The translations under genes were made by a program, and so were the position numbers. Under the pieces are notes generated by a model that worked only from the letters and a program-made list of their open reading frames with translations, was not told where the DNA came from and searched no databases. A stretch of 64,000 bases of DNA from Ursus arctos (lineage: Eukaryota; Chordata; Mammalia; Carnivora; Ursidae), in contig NW_026623050.1 in assembly GCF_023065955.2 (NCBI RefSeq), forward strand, positions 18,930,501 to 18,994,500, read 5' to 3'. Shown here in pieces: positions 34,761 to 46,339 of this stretch; the first letter of the stretch is position 1; each line of letters opens with the position of its first letter.

Positions 34761-35235
34761 GAGAGATCCCTGGTCTAGGCCCTACCCTGGTCCTTTTCTG
34801 CCTTTTCTGACAATGCCCCTCCACAAGGTGTGAAGTTAGCAGGGCCAAGGAGATATGAGGCTACAGTGCCCCAACTCTGCCTCACAGCCCAGCCTTGAGC
34901 ATTGAGACCTCCAGAATTTCAGGCTTGTGGGGCCTTGAGCCTGCCTGAGATGACCAAAGAGGGGCTGCTTCAGAGACAGAAGAGGTGTGTTCTACTGGGG
35001 ATCCACAATGTGCATTTCGGGTGTCTTGTGCAGGGTAAGTGGAACCTAAGGGAAGAAAAGAGGGGTGTACCCGGGATGGGTACCCTAGGGTAAAAAATCC
35101 CAAGGAGTAAGAGAATATGAAAATGGAACCTGGAATTTTTAGATAGTTACGAAATAGCATATTCTTTAAGGTAGGGGATAGACTGCATTGTCTTTAGTGT
35201 GCTGTTAGCTTGATTCAGTATTGTTTTTAAAGATT
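34761..35235. other. Unique, GC-richer block with exon-like signals
   Basis: A splice-acceptor-like 'ctctgcctcacag' ends at 34,887 and a strong donor-like agg|gtaagt is at 35,035, enclosing 147 bp. All three plus frames have stops near the acceptor, so a coding exon is not supported. A non-coding exon is possible but unproven. Confidence 0.3.
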
Positions 35236-35560
35236 ATTTATAATTTGAGAATTTCAGATTCATAGGAAGATGTAAGAAATAATACAGAGGGATCTCTTGT
35301 ACATTTTGCCTAGTTTCTCCCAAAGGTAACATTTTGCAACACATAGCATAATATCACAACCAAGATATTGACATTTATACAATCCAAAGAGCATATTCTG
35401 ATTTCCCCAGTTTTACTTGTACTCATTGTTATGTATGTGTATATTAGGTGGTGCACATTTTATCACCTAGCTAGGTCCATGTATTTGCTACCACAGACAA
35501 GACACTTCTCATACCATAAGGACTCCTTGTGGATTTATTACTTTTAAATATATAGATATT
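35236..35560 (-). mobile_element. Possible ancient LINE UTR, antisense
   Basis: 'gtaacattttgcaacacata', 'caaccaagatattgacattt' and 'tgctaccacagacaagacac' fit a widespread ancient antisense LINE 3' region. Family not certain. Confidence 0.5.
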
Positions 35561-35564
35561 TACT

Positions 35565-36665
35565 TAATCTTATTTACTTATCTTAAATATATAGATTATT
35601 CTAGGTAGAATGTCCCAGCAAATGAGGGGAAGTAGTATTAAAATTAAATGTTTGGTCTAGGCTAAATTAAGAATAAAGTAATAGATCACAGTGGAGAACA
35701 CTTCTGAAAAGGAAAATGCTTCCTGAGACAAAATCATTCCGTTAGGAGAAGTTTTCTCTCCCACCTACATTTAGAGATGGGATTGTGGGAGGGTTGTACA
35801 TGAAACTGCTGCCTCTGATTCTTAGGACAGGCTGTATTTCCATTCCTTGTTGCTTAAAACCCCTCATCTACAGATTGTTTGCTCAACACTCCTTTTGTTC
35901 TTTATTGCTCAATACTCTGTGTCCATGGACACAGGCAAGCTGACACTGTATAACCCTCATATTTCAGCCAAGCTCTTGGGCTTCCTGGGAGCTCTGATTT
36001 CTATAGAGTGTATAGAAGAGTTGAGGGCCATCCTACTAATCTAATTAGGACCTATAAACTTCTCAGGCTTACACTCTATCCTGGATATAGACTTTTGGGG
36101 CAACTCATAAGGCATAATTAATCAGGCTAACTCACATTATACTGGGGCCATTAAACAAGGCAGAAAGGATTTTATTACCTGTTAATAGTGGGAGTTACTG
36201 TTGAAAGGTGTAGAAAAGGAGAAAACACTATGAGAGGAAGAGAGAAAAAGTAAGACCCTCGTGGAACATAATCAAGTGAAAAGAATTGGACTTAGGTTAT
36301 GTCAGGACTCAGGTTTAGAACAGTTCCACCCTTGAACTCCCTGTAGCTTGTCCCAGACGTTCTGTGGTCTACACTGGAATCCCTGTGATGGTTGGCAGGA
36401 GCCCCCCTCCACCAGATACACCCTGTTGGAAAGCTGACAGGCTGGCTCATTCTTCAAGCTCTTCTTTTCCAGTCTTTTGGCTTCTAAGTCTCTGCATTTT
36501 CAGCAGTTGGTTGACTCCTACCAGGAGCCAAGACCTAATCTGGGAATGAAGCCAGGACCCAGGGCATCCAAAAGGCAAAAACTGGCTGTGAAAATAAACT
36601 TAGTACTTCTTTGGGGACTCTGGTATGTTAACAGTGTTATAGAAGCAAACCTGTTATTTATTTTG
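35565..36665. other. Unassigned sequence
   Basis: About 1.1 kb. The interval 36,160-36,620 has an LTR-like flavour (a terminal 'gaaaataaacttagtacttc') but no boundaries I can defend. No coding exon supported. Confidence 0.4.
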
Positions 36666-36670
36666 GGGTC

Positions 36671-36707
36671 CCCCCCCCACACACACATTATATATATATA
36701 TATATAT

Positions 36708-36751
<44 letters not shown>

Positions 36752-36752
36752 G
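36671..36752 (+). repeat. Compound (C)n(CA)n(TA)n microsatellite
   Basis: C9, then CA units, (TA)n, CA units again, then (TA)n. The alternating AT/CA tract is self-complementary and likely length-polymorphic. It creates the tyrosine/isoleucine-rich frames at 36,477-36,785. Confidence 0.95.
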
Positions 36753-36754
36753 GA

Positions 36755-37375
36755 ATCAAAGAAGTTTAAGAAAGATAATTTCTGATCTTCTAGGAAAGGA
36801 GCTCAATAGATAATGTCTAAAATTATGAAATCAAGAAGTAGCAGCACTGTAAATTATAAATAGGGCCTCCCCTAAGGTATGTAGAATGCAGGATAATACT
36901 TTCATGGTGCCTTTTTTTACATAAATAATTCAATTTAAAATGTGTAATAAAGTTCATGGGCCCATGTAAAATATCTGGATTTGATTAATTGCAGATGTAA
37001 ATTAAAAAAGAGGTATTTACATTGAGTATTATTGTTCTTTATTGTCAACCATGACATCCTTGGCTAATTTTATATCTCCCCACCACCCTGAGAAAAAAGA
37101 TAGCAAGGCTATTACTATTCATAATGCAATATTTCTTCAGAATCTGTTTGTATTGAAATAATATAGATCCTGCTGTACAGTTCCCTAATTCCACTTATTT
37201 GATGGTGGTTAAATCGTTACTTTCTGTGAATAATGTTTTCCAACGACGCTAAAAGTTGCTAGTGTGTTTCATCGACCATGATCACAAGTGCAAGTCGTAC
37301 CTGGAGTATATAGGAGTATGTGAATGAGAAATAGTTTTCTGGTTTGTTAAATTTACGGTTCAGAATTTCATAACG
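36755..37375. other. Unassigned unique sequence
   Basis: AT-rich, nothing recognised. Confidence 0.5.
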
Positions 37376-38215
37376 TAAATGTGTAACAACATCCTTCCAG
37401 CTGTCTTCTCCGGAATGCTCTAAACTATAATGCCCCTGTTCCTAGCATATGATCTGTTTTGATGTTGGCCACATCTCTGCTTTCTATCCACCATCACCAG
37501 CAAAAGGTAAATAAGGGGAGTTGCGTGGAGGACGAAGAATAATCCCATTCATAAAAGGACTGTCTGTCTCTTGTCTGGCACAGCTGAAGCCTGACCCTGG
37601 AGCTTGGTATCTCTTCATCCACTGGAGATAATTAGAGAAAATGGGTGAGAGGGGCCTACTGGTAGTACGGAGCAGCAGTCTCAGGAACTCTGAAGGAGTC
37701 CTGTGGGACTGCTTGGCAGTGGACAGCACCAGGGGCAAGGGCATCCAGGCTCAGGAATTCCTACCAACACCACACACCCCACATTTGGGTGCTATGTTCC
37801 TGAAGTGGTAGGATAATCAGAACATGGATGGCTGAGATCCCTGGCACAGACCTGTATGTGCGGCTCTAGGCCAACAGTCAACAGTTGATAGTCCAGGGTC
37901 TGAACGCTTCCTGTATCTGATATAAATGAAAGAGTCACCCCAGATCAGCAAGTAAGCACCATCCTGATGGTTCAACCTCCTGAGATCCCAAGAAAGAAAT
38001 ACTTGTGTTGTCTAGCAGGAGTGATCTGATCTTAGGCCACTGTCCTGGAACTAGGTTCGTGCCTGGTCTAACGGTGGTCGTGGTCTGAAACGTGAAGGCA
38101 AATGCAAGAAGAAACAGTTAAAGAATGTAAATATTCTGTATTTCTGATTTATACTTAGAGAAGAGCTAGGGAGGAAGAAGGGTAGAGTCAAGGGGTCACT
38201 GTTTTTCATAACAAA
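37376..38215. other. Unassigned block of higher GC
   Basis: About 840 bp less AT-rich than its flanks, with an 86-codon minus frame (37,484-37,744). No domain, poly(A) tail or splice context identifies it. It may be a decayed repeat or retroviral fragment, a conserved non-coding block, or an unrecognised exon. Confidence 0.35.
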
Positions 38216-38219
38216 TCTT

Positions 38220-38490
38220 GTACTGGTATGTTACTTTTTAAGTTCTATACATGTATTACTTCCAATAAAAAAAAGAATATATAAAAACAAAACAAAATAA
38301 AGTGGAGTTATAGTTATGTAGGCTTTTTTATAATCTGACTTTTCTCTCTAGTGATGTATCTTGAACATTTCCCCATATTCTTATAAAATATGACTTAATG
38401 ATTAAATTGTATTCTGCTACACAGATGTGCCATAACCGACTTAACAGTTTTCTTATGCTGGATATTTAAGTGATTTCCAGTTTGTCTTTG
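38220..38490 (-). mobile_element. Old L1 fragment, antisense
   Basis: 'attctgctacacagatgtgc' and 'tatttaagtgatttccagtt' match the reverse complement of an L1M 3' region. Confidence 0.6.
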
Positions 38491-38639
38491 TGGGATGGAA
38501 ATCAGCAGGAATTCGGCACTTCCATATTCCATGTCAGATGGACTTGCTAAAAATGACTTTTCATTCTGTCTGTTGCTTCCAGCCCTTGCTGTTTCTGGAA
38601 ACTTGCTGTAATCAACCCTCTCCCCTTTTTCTATTAAGG

Positions 38640-38815
38640 GCAGGAGTTTACTATATGGTGGTGTAGCTAAGAGTATGGCTGCAGCAAGGCCAGGAGGACC
38701 TGGGTTCAAATCATAAACCTCCCATTCTTCAGCTTTCAAAGACTCAGTTATCTTATATTTAAAATAGGGTTACTATAAGGATTACATGAAACGTATCTAA
38801 ACTTACAGAGCTACT
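38640..38815 (+). mobile_element. MIR SINE
   Basis: 'ggaggacctgggttcaaatc' (B-box-like) and 'gactcagttatcttatattt' with 'ataaggattacatgaaac' preserve the MIR order. Confidence 0.7.
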
Positions 38816-38849
38816 TAGTTGGTAAGAGTATTATCATTTATTGGCTCTT

Positions 38850-38975
38850 CTTTGACACTTCTTTATTGAACGTTTTAATGTAGCCGGCATTGTGATGGGT
38901 GCTGAAGATGCAAAGATGGGAGAAGCGAGCGAGCCCTGTCCTGTGGCTTTTACAGTGTTGCATTATAGAAAATCA
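38850..38975 (-). mobile_element. L2 LINE 3' end, antisense
   Basis: 'cttctttattgaacgtttta' and 'gtgatgggtgctgaagatgc' are the reverse of the L2 terminus. Confidence 0.6.
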
Positions 38976-39555
38976 TCAAACCGTCATGTTTTAAAAAATT
39001 CAAAATCGCTGCTATGCCAAATGCCAAGAAAGAAAGAGACCTGGTGCAATGAGTACATGTCAGAGGGGATTTGATGTAGTCAGAGAGGGTCCTTGTGTTC
39101 TCTCAGGGTATCAGTCTTTGCCCTTGGATAAGAAGAGGGGGCTGCAGGAAGATTGGTAAAAATTGGCATCCACCAGAAGACACGGTAGTTGTTCTAAGAT
39201 TTTTTTTTTTTTTTTTTACCTTCACTCTCACATGAACAGAAACTCTACGAAGGTGACTTTTCAATGAAACACTGCAGACTGGGATCTGTGGGACATGTCT
39301 TTAACTCTTTCCTGCCCACTGTGCATGGCCTTTGGTCATCTTTCTGGTTTACAGCATCTATCCTCTTATAGCCTCTGCATGTGCCACCAGGATGGACCAT
39401 TGTTAATGTGCTGCTTTGACCAAGGTCTGTTGTCTTGCAGCTTTTTCACTGTGCCACCCTGGCAGTCTTTGTATCGCCAGGGCTTCGCAGGGTACCTGAC
39501 ACACAGTAGTTTCTCACAATGTGCCAAGCAGGTTGACTTAAATCTAATATAATAT
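38976..39555. other. Unassigned sequence with a poly(T) run
   Basis: T19 at 39,201-39,219. An 85-codon plus frame (39,295-39,552), cysteine-rich, has no recognisable family. Its right end, 'gggtacctgacacacagtag', is L2/MIR-like, arguing for an old repeat. Confidence 0.4.
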
Positions 39556-39900
39556 CTCAGGGCAGGAAAGACGACACCTGCCCAGGAAGCTGTAGGGAGG
39601 AAGGAAGGGACTTCTGGCCCCTGAATATACTAGAGCCCTAAGACAATTAAGTGTGGAAAGGAGTGGAAGGAAAATATGAAGAGGCAGCTGCTAGAAAGGG
39701 TTCAGTGAAAAAGGTGAGAAGGGAATTCCAGATAGGAAGAGGTGAGGTACATAGGGAAGAAAAGATGGGCAACATTGTCTGCAATAGGAGTATCAACTTA
39801 TGGCTCTACCAGTAGCAGGGAGAGGCTGGAGAGAGGCTGGTAGGTAGATCAAGGGAAAGTAGTTGGAGCTGAGTTCTGAAATGCTTTCTGTCATTAATAT
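39556..39900 (+). mobile_element. Possible old interspersed repeat, family B
   Basis: 'gggaattccagataggaaga' and 'gagaggctggtaggtagatc' resemble the middle of the family-B repeat, weakly. Confidence 0.4.
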
Positions 39901-41470
39901 TAGAAACAAATTAAAAAAAAAACACACACACAGGCTGGAGAAAGGCAGGGAGACTTAAAAAGATAGAATTTAAGTACTGCTAATTGACAGTACAGAAAGC
40001 GCAGAGCAAAACAAATCCTCCCAACTGTGACCAGCTTGCTTAAGGATCTTGAACTTCACAAGCCCCTCAGGAACGAAAACTTCCAGGATCTGATATCCTT
40101 GCTCCTGACCTTGCAATCCCAGAGTTAATATCATTTTCAGTGCGTGAAGGTAAAGGGATCTTTAGACCCAAGAAATATTGCATCTTATTATTTTTTTTTA
40201 ATTTGTGGTTGGTTTTTGCATCTTTATTTTTAAAATATGTAAACAATAAGGTTTTGTAACTTCACTTCATGAATAATTTCCTCGTTATTAACACATTTCT
40301 TCATACACCAGAGCTTCAAAAGTTTATTTGTATAAACTTTCATGTTTATGCAAGAAAGTAAGAAATCTGTTACTGGAATAAATAGGGGCTTAATATGCTT
40401 GCCTCCATCCCATGGTCTATGGATTGCGTGTAAGTGTTATGTGAACACATTCCTGCGTGTAGAACCTCACTGCATTACCTGTCATCCTAATTTCTAGAAA
40501 CACACATTTGGGTTTATATTGGCTGGGCTGTGAGGCTGTTGGCTATCTAATTCTGGTCCCTTCTCTGAGGATTCAGAATTCAAGACCTCGGCCAAAGCAG
40601 GTTATACCAACCAGTGAATAGTCAGAGATTTTGCCATCAAACATTCTGATTTGGTATCAAGCCTGAAAAAAAAAAAAAAAAGCGTATGAATCAGAGTCCT
40701 AGAAAACAGAAGTCACAATTCAAATTGGGATTATTTGGCAAGGGTTTATTTACAAGGGCCTAACTACAAAAATTCAAAGGACTGAAAGTCATGTAAGAAT
40801 TTTTAAGAGCTGGTAAGTCCTTTCATGACCAGCTTTGCATATCATTCTCTATTTGGAACATAAAATGCAATGAACCTGTGTGCATGTATCAATTATCTTA
40901 CATACAATTAAAATGAATCAAGGACTGGAAAATAAAAGACTAAAGGAAAACCTGTCATAGCAGTCAGAATGTGTTGAAACCAAATCGTGGTTCTTTAGTT
41001 TAGAATACTTTGCCTTACGTGGGAGCACGGTTCTGGAGAAAAGCAGCAAGTTCTTTCTGCTTATATGCACACCAGTCTGCTGCTGGAATGCACCAATGTC
41101 ATCTTCATTCTGTGTTTCCAGCTCAGCTGTGTGTCTCCCTGATGGATTGGCTGCCCACCAAACCAGGAGCTGATTTGCCTTACTGAAAAACCCAGTTGTT
41201 CACAGTAAGTTTTCATTAGTTTACTAAGTGGTATACATATTTTAATCTAAAACAGCACTATAGTGCCTGCCCTGCCACTTCAAATCAACCTCATTCCTGT
41301 TCTCAGTCCTGAGTCTGGGCTTTTTATCAGTGGAGGTGAATGCTGTAGTTTTAGCTGCCATGTTTTACAAAAACAGTGCCAGGCAGCACCAGCTAACACC
41401 CAGCATTAGGAGACCATGGGAGAGGGAGGTGATGGTCTCTTCTGAAAGTTTTCACGTTTTGCTTTTGTAA
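39901..41470. other. Unassigned unique sequence
   Basis: About 1.5 kb. Short A/T runs at 40,190-40,200 and 40,663-40,681. No exon, RNA gene or firm repeat call. Confidence 0.5.
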
Positions 41471-41479
41471 AAGCAAATT

Positions 41480-42760
41480 TTACTTATTTAATGTTACTGG
41501 GTTTTGTGTAAAATGTGAGGTAGGGATCTGATTTCACTTTTTTTTTTTTTTTTTTATGAAAATTTCCCCAGCGTCCTTTCCCCACCGATTTGCAATGCCA
41601 CTTTGTTAGAGGTCACTTTTCTTTAAATGTGCTGGTAAGATTCTGAGCTCTGGATTCTGTTCGGCTGGTTGTTTTGTTTTATTTCTAAATCAATGCATTC
41701 CTATCAACTCTGTAAACTAACTTGGCTTAATAAACCTTGCTATTTTGTTAGATAATATTTCCTCCTTTAATCATCGGGTTTTTTAACATTTTTTCATTTT
41801 TTGCTGTTCTAAAAAAATTATTAAATTGGCTTATAATTTTCCATGAAAAAATTGTTTTAGGATTTTCATTGGAATTACATAAATTTATTGGTTAGTTTAT
41901 AAAGATCACTATCTTTAAATATTATTTTCCTATTATAAGCATGATGTACTTATCCATCAATTATCTCTAATACTTTCAGAAGTTTTATAATTTTCTTCAT
42001 AAAATTGTCACACTTATGTCATTCATTCATTTACTTATTATTTTTTTTTAGAAGGCTTACTTTTCAAGCCAACAAATTTGCTAGTATACTTGTATCATTC
42101 TGGGTTTTAAAGAAATGTGGGTTTTGGTTTTTTTAAATCATTACTAGTGATATTTACTGCATGCTTTTGTTCCTAAAGATGGTTTTGTGTGGGCGTGCCT
42201 GGGTGGCTCGGTCAGTTAAGCATCTGCCTTTAGCTCAGGTCATGATCCCAGGATCCTGGGATTGAATCCTGTATCAGGCTCCCTGCTCAGCTGGGAGTCC
42301 GCTTCTCCCTCTCCCTCTGCCCCTCCACCCCCACTTATGTTCTCTCTCTCTCTCAGATAAATAAATGAAATCTTTAAAAAAGATGGTTTTGACTGACAAA
42401 ATATAGCTTCCCCAGCTTTTATCCTTTTTTTTCTCACCCTTTCAGTGTCTTTATGTTTTAGCTTTGACTCCCATAAACAGCTTGTGAATTTTATATACTG
42501 TGACAGTCTCTGTTTTGAACCTGTTATTTTGGCTCATTTACATTTATTAAGATTATTGTGGGTATTTGGGCTTATTTCTAATATCTTACATGGTGCTTAT
42601 GGTGATTCCTATTTGTTCTTTTTTTTTCCCCCTCACTCCCCCCACTCCTATCTTGCCTTCATTGAACTGATATATTTTTTGCTCTTCTTGTTTGGAAGTT
42701 ATATGTATTATGTCTGTTTTATTTTGTTTTTTTAAAGGTTGCTAGTTGAATTTTGATACC
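41480..42760 (-). mobile_element. Old L1 ORF2, antisense, internally deleted, split by a SINE
   Basis: From left to right: antisense C-terminal ORF2 sequence ('cctttccccaccgatttgca', 'ggattttcattggaattaca', 'agttttataattttcttcat'), then, after a change of phase near 42,060, antisense endonuclease-region sequence past the SINE ('tttatatactgtgacagtct', 'tcatttacatttattaagat'). The RT middle appears missing. A T18 run at 41,540-41,557 lies within. Confidence 0.65.
42188..42378 (+). mobile_element. CAN-SINE in the antisense L1
   Basis: Plus-strand SINE with a perfect 13-bp duplication aaagatggttttg at 42,175-42,187 and 42,379-42,391. Confidence 0.95.
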
Positions 42761-42769
42761 CATATATAG

Positions 42770-43215
42770 TTTAATAATGTCTAATATTAATAACTCCATA
42801 TGAGAACTTTAGAACACTTAATTCTAATCAGCAGCTTCTCATTCTAAAATGTTATTGCTAGCAGGTATTTTATTTCTGCCCTTTTACTGTTTCCTCCCAT
42901 CCATTAAGACTCATATCTTTAGGTTTATGAAAATTGAAAGTACTTCCTGTGATTTGTTACTTGCAACCATGTGAGCTTTTAAAGGATGAAAGATCAGCTT
43001 GTTCAACTCCACAATTGGTGTCTCTGCTAATATCCCACTCCCTCAACACTATATAAAAACCAGTGATCGATATTATTATTTTTATTATTAGGCATACAGA
43101 ATTGTTTTGCATAATGAAATTATACTCAGAGGAATAAGAATGCATGTTCAATATTTTAGCTATAATGATACCAACTCTATGCCTGAGAACTTTTCCCCTT
43201 ATTCTAAATTTCAGA
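42770..43215. other. Unassigned unique sequence
   Basis: AT-rich, no feature recognised. Confidence 0.45.
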
Positions 43216-43219
43216 GAAT

Positions 43220-43875
43220 TCTCTCATTAGAATTTCAATTCCACCAAAGAAAGATGGTGTGCTAAACTAAGTAGTTTATTGATAGCTTGTGCGAAGGAGT
43301 TTATCAGTATTCTATGGAAAGCCATAAAGTGAGATCTGTTTCCAGCCAAGTGAACTCTAGATCTAGAGTCGTACTGGGAAGGAGCATGGAGAAAAGAAAG
43401 CCTGGTGTAGAAACCTGTGAGGCTTAACAACCACAACCCAAGGTACTAGGCACCAGAGGTGAACCCTGAGGACAGGGTTCAAAATGGTCACGAGCAGCAA
43501 ATGGTTAACATAACCTCATTCTGCCCTGATGTCCCGGTCTTACAGCACTTGTGTGATTCTTCCATCAGCTTTATGGGTCCCATTTTGGCTACGAATCAAG
43601 GCATCGAGGAAGTGTCAGTGTGAGCCCTCAAGGCTGGGATGGGTGGGCAAAGAGGAACAGATTTGAATGAGGAGGATCCATAATCTGTGAGCAGAGTAGA
43701 GTAGGAGACATATTTCTAGATGCCAGTATTCCAGTGCGATAATCTTAAGTGTCAAATTCAGGGGGTCAGTCCAGGCTCAAGACATCAGAAGTGTGCAAGA
43801 AGTCCAGGAGCTCAGGTGTTGGTGAAAACAAAGTACAGATGGTCTCTTAAACAGTGATGGTTTGCTTTCCTTTGC
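43220..43875 (-). other. Possible unclassified LTR-like block
   Basis: On the minus strand the block ends with an aataaa signal ('atcaataaactacttag', at about 43,270-43,286) and has a mixed, less AT-rich body. No TG...CA ends or TATA box that I can fix. It could equally be unique DNA. Confidence 0.25.
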
Positions 43876-43899
43876 TTTTTTGTTTTTGACCACCTAATG

Positions 43900-44105
43900 C
43901 ATGCCAAGTAATTCATATATATTATCTCTAATGTTCTCAAGAATCTTGGAAAATTGGGGTATTTCCAATCCCTGTTCTATATAAAGAAACTGAGATTAAA
44001 CGCTTATTAAGAGACTTGATCATTTTACATCTATCCGTCAGCAGAACTAGGGTTTAAATACTAGTTTATTTCACTCCAGCATCTGCTTTTTCCACTACAG
44101 TGTTT
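43900..44105 (-). mobile_element. MIR SINE, antisense
   Basis: 'ataaagaaactgagattaaa', 'agcagaactagggtttaaat' and 'ctgctttttccactacag' follow the reverse MIR order. A 17-bp motif, tgctttttccactacag, is repeated at 44,085-44,101 and 44,106-44,122. Confidence 0.7.
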
Positions 44106-44129
44106 GCTTTTTCCACTACAGCCTCCCCA

Positions 44130-44990
44130 CCCCCACCATCTCTCAATGAAGTGAGCTCCTGTTCTTTTCAACTGGGTCTTGAGAGCTCCAACCATGGTTA
44201 GGCTGAAAAATACACATTTTTCTTTCTTTAAAATATGTTGTGGGTGGATTTTCTTATTCTGCACTTATTTCACATCCTGTTTCTCAAGATATTTTTATTA
44301 TGCGTAAATCTGGAGGCAACTAATAGACATTTAAAAAGTCAGGTCAAAAAATAAGATAGCTGAGAACCAATATGTGGAAAGATTACCTACTGTATTCAAT
44401 TTAAAAAAGTTTATAGTACATGTGATAAATGGGTACTTTCCACAAGATGCCCTAGGAATAGGTTTGTGATTTTGGTTTGGGGAAAATTATTTTCTTAATA
44501 AGATCTGTGGTCTTATTTAATAGGAATGAGCACTGGAAGATTGTCACAGGTCTTATGTAGATTTGTACCACTTGCCAGAGACAGTAAATAAGATTGTCAC
44601 TGCAGCTGACTAATTTTCAGGGCAAAATTTGCATCTCTTGTCTTCAGGGATATTGTTGCCATGGTGATGTTATGACATCAAGCTTTGCATAGAGGGTTGC
44701 TGTTTCTTACCTGTAGACTTCGGCTTGTGCTATGTAGGAAGAATTTCTGGACCATTTGGGGAAATTTTTTATATATGTTAAAGCCAGGGTAAGGGTAGAG
44801 AAATGTCCATTAAGATGTGGACTCAGTCACTATTGTAATACCTCTTTTTATTTTGATGTCCATTCTAATACTCTGAATGAACATAAATGAGAACATCAAA
44901 TCATATACTTGTGTTTGCATAAATTTAAGCTTTCAGTAAGGTGTTTTTCTTTTACTCTCTGGAAAATGTAGTCTCATTTGTAGGAGAATT
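44130..44990. other. Unassigned unique sequence
   Basis: No gene or repeat recognised. Confidence 0.5.
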
Positions 44991-44994
44991 GGAA

Positions 44995-45185
44995 TCATTG
45001 CACACCAGAAAGAATATTGACTTTAGAGTGGGAAATAGAAATTAAAGTCCAATATTACTTTTTACTATGTGACTTTTAATTTAATCCCCCTGAATTTTGT
45101 TTTGTTCATTTATAAAGTGTGAATAATTTCTGTTGTTGAGAAGATAAAAAACCACTTTCCAGGTATAAAGTATCATCATAGGTGA
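44995..45185 (+). mobile_element. MIR SINE, diverged
   Basis: 'actatgtgacttttaattta', 'cccctgaattttgttttgtt', 'gttgagaagataaaaaacca' preserve the MIR skeleton. Confidence 0.55.
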
Positions 45186-45189
45186 ATTT

Positions 45190-45700
45190 TCTGACAGCAC
45201 AGCACCCCTATTTACCGTTGGGAAAACTGTTCTCTGCTATTCTCAGTCCATGATGTTCGGATGAGGCTGACAATTTCCTCAGCCCTTGATGAGATTGCGA
45301 CTCAGAACTGGCCAATTACAGTACTGTATCTACTTGGTCATAGTAAGTGGTTCAAGATAGACTCATGACAGAAGTCAAGCCATTAGGAATCCTTCTTGAA
45401 ACTTCTGTTTATCAAGAGAACTATGCTCTGTTTCAGGCATAGTCGCTTAGCTGGTAGGATATAAGCCTGAGTTAACAGACATCTCTGTTACCAGTTGGGG
45501 ATATTCAGTCTAAAAATGAAGTTGACATAGAAAAACAGCTGAGAGAAGATGGCACATTTTGACCACTTAAACCCAGTAACATCTACTCTTTAACTTTTCA
45601 AAAATTAAATGAAGTGACTTATTGCTTAAGCCAATGTGAGTTGGGTTTCTCTTACTTGAAACTGAAGAAATTCTGAATACCAGAATCATCAATCTACTCA
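45190..45700 (+). mobile_element. Unnamed old LTR-like repeat
   Basis: 'aactggccaattacagtact', 'aagtcaagccattaggaatc', 'gctggtaggatataagcctg', 'gcttaagccaatgtgagttg' then 'ggtttctcttacttgaaac' follow a well-known ancient mammalian element's order. I do not assign the name. Confidence 0.55.
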
Positions 45701-45907
45701 TTCATATATACAGGTTATTTTTAATTTAAAATTTTGCTAAATACCTAGAATTTTGCACATAACTAGAATGGTCAGAGATCAGCCATCTCTAACTTTGAGT
45801 CCTATCCCTTTAGATGTTTCTCAGTTGAATTTTTTTTTTATTTTTGCTATTTTAATATTTCTATTTTAGAGAAATGAATTAGGTCAGTTATTTGGTAAAT
45901 ATAACTT

Positions 45908-45981
45908 TTCCTTTTCTTTTCTTTTTTTTTTTTTTTTGCTGTGTTTGTATTTTACTGATTTTTTTTTTTTTTTTTTTTTTA
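45908..45981 (+). repeat. Two poly(T) tracts
   Basis: A T-rich stretch with T17-18 at about 45,923-45,939 and T22 at about 45,959-45,980. Flanking 'gctgtgtttgtattttactg' separates them. They create a lysine-rich minus frame at 45,884-46,195. Confidence 0.9.
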
Positions 45982-46224
45982 CAATAAGTAATGAAACAAT
46001 GAGACTAGTGATATTGTTCATGGAGAGACCAATGGGCGAGAAGAGGAAACCTGATGTCAATGTTACCCATATATGGAGAAAGAAGAGGCCATAAAGGAGA
46101 ATGAAAATGAAGACAAAGTGTAGAGTCTCAGAGTCAAGAGAATAAATGAAAGATTTCAGGAATGAGTTAAAAGTCAGCACATTTAAATATAACACAGCAA
46201 TCTTTGAATCTGAGAGAATTCCTG

Positions 46225-46335
46225 AATTTACACATTTATAAAAAGAGAGTTTTAGTATTTACCTTATAGAATTGTGTGGAGATTAAATGAGATAGTATTT
46301 TAGGTTGCTCACAAAGCCAGGCATATTCGTATGTT
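46225..46335 (+). mobile_element. MIR 3' part
   Basis: 'agaattgtgtggagattaaa' and 'gctcacaaagccaggcatat' fit the 3' half of MIR. Confidence 0.5.
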
Positions 46336-46339
46336 AATA

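Noticed and set aside
36477..36785. Tyrosine/isoleucine-rich frames on both strands
   Set aside because: Translation of the CA/TA microsatellite.
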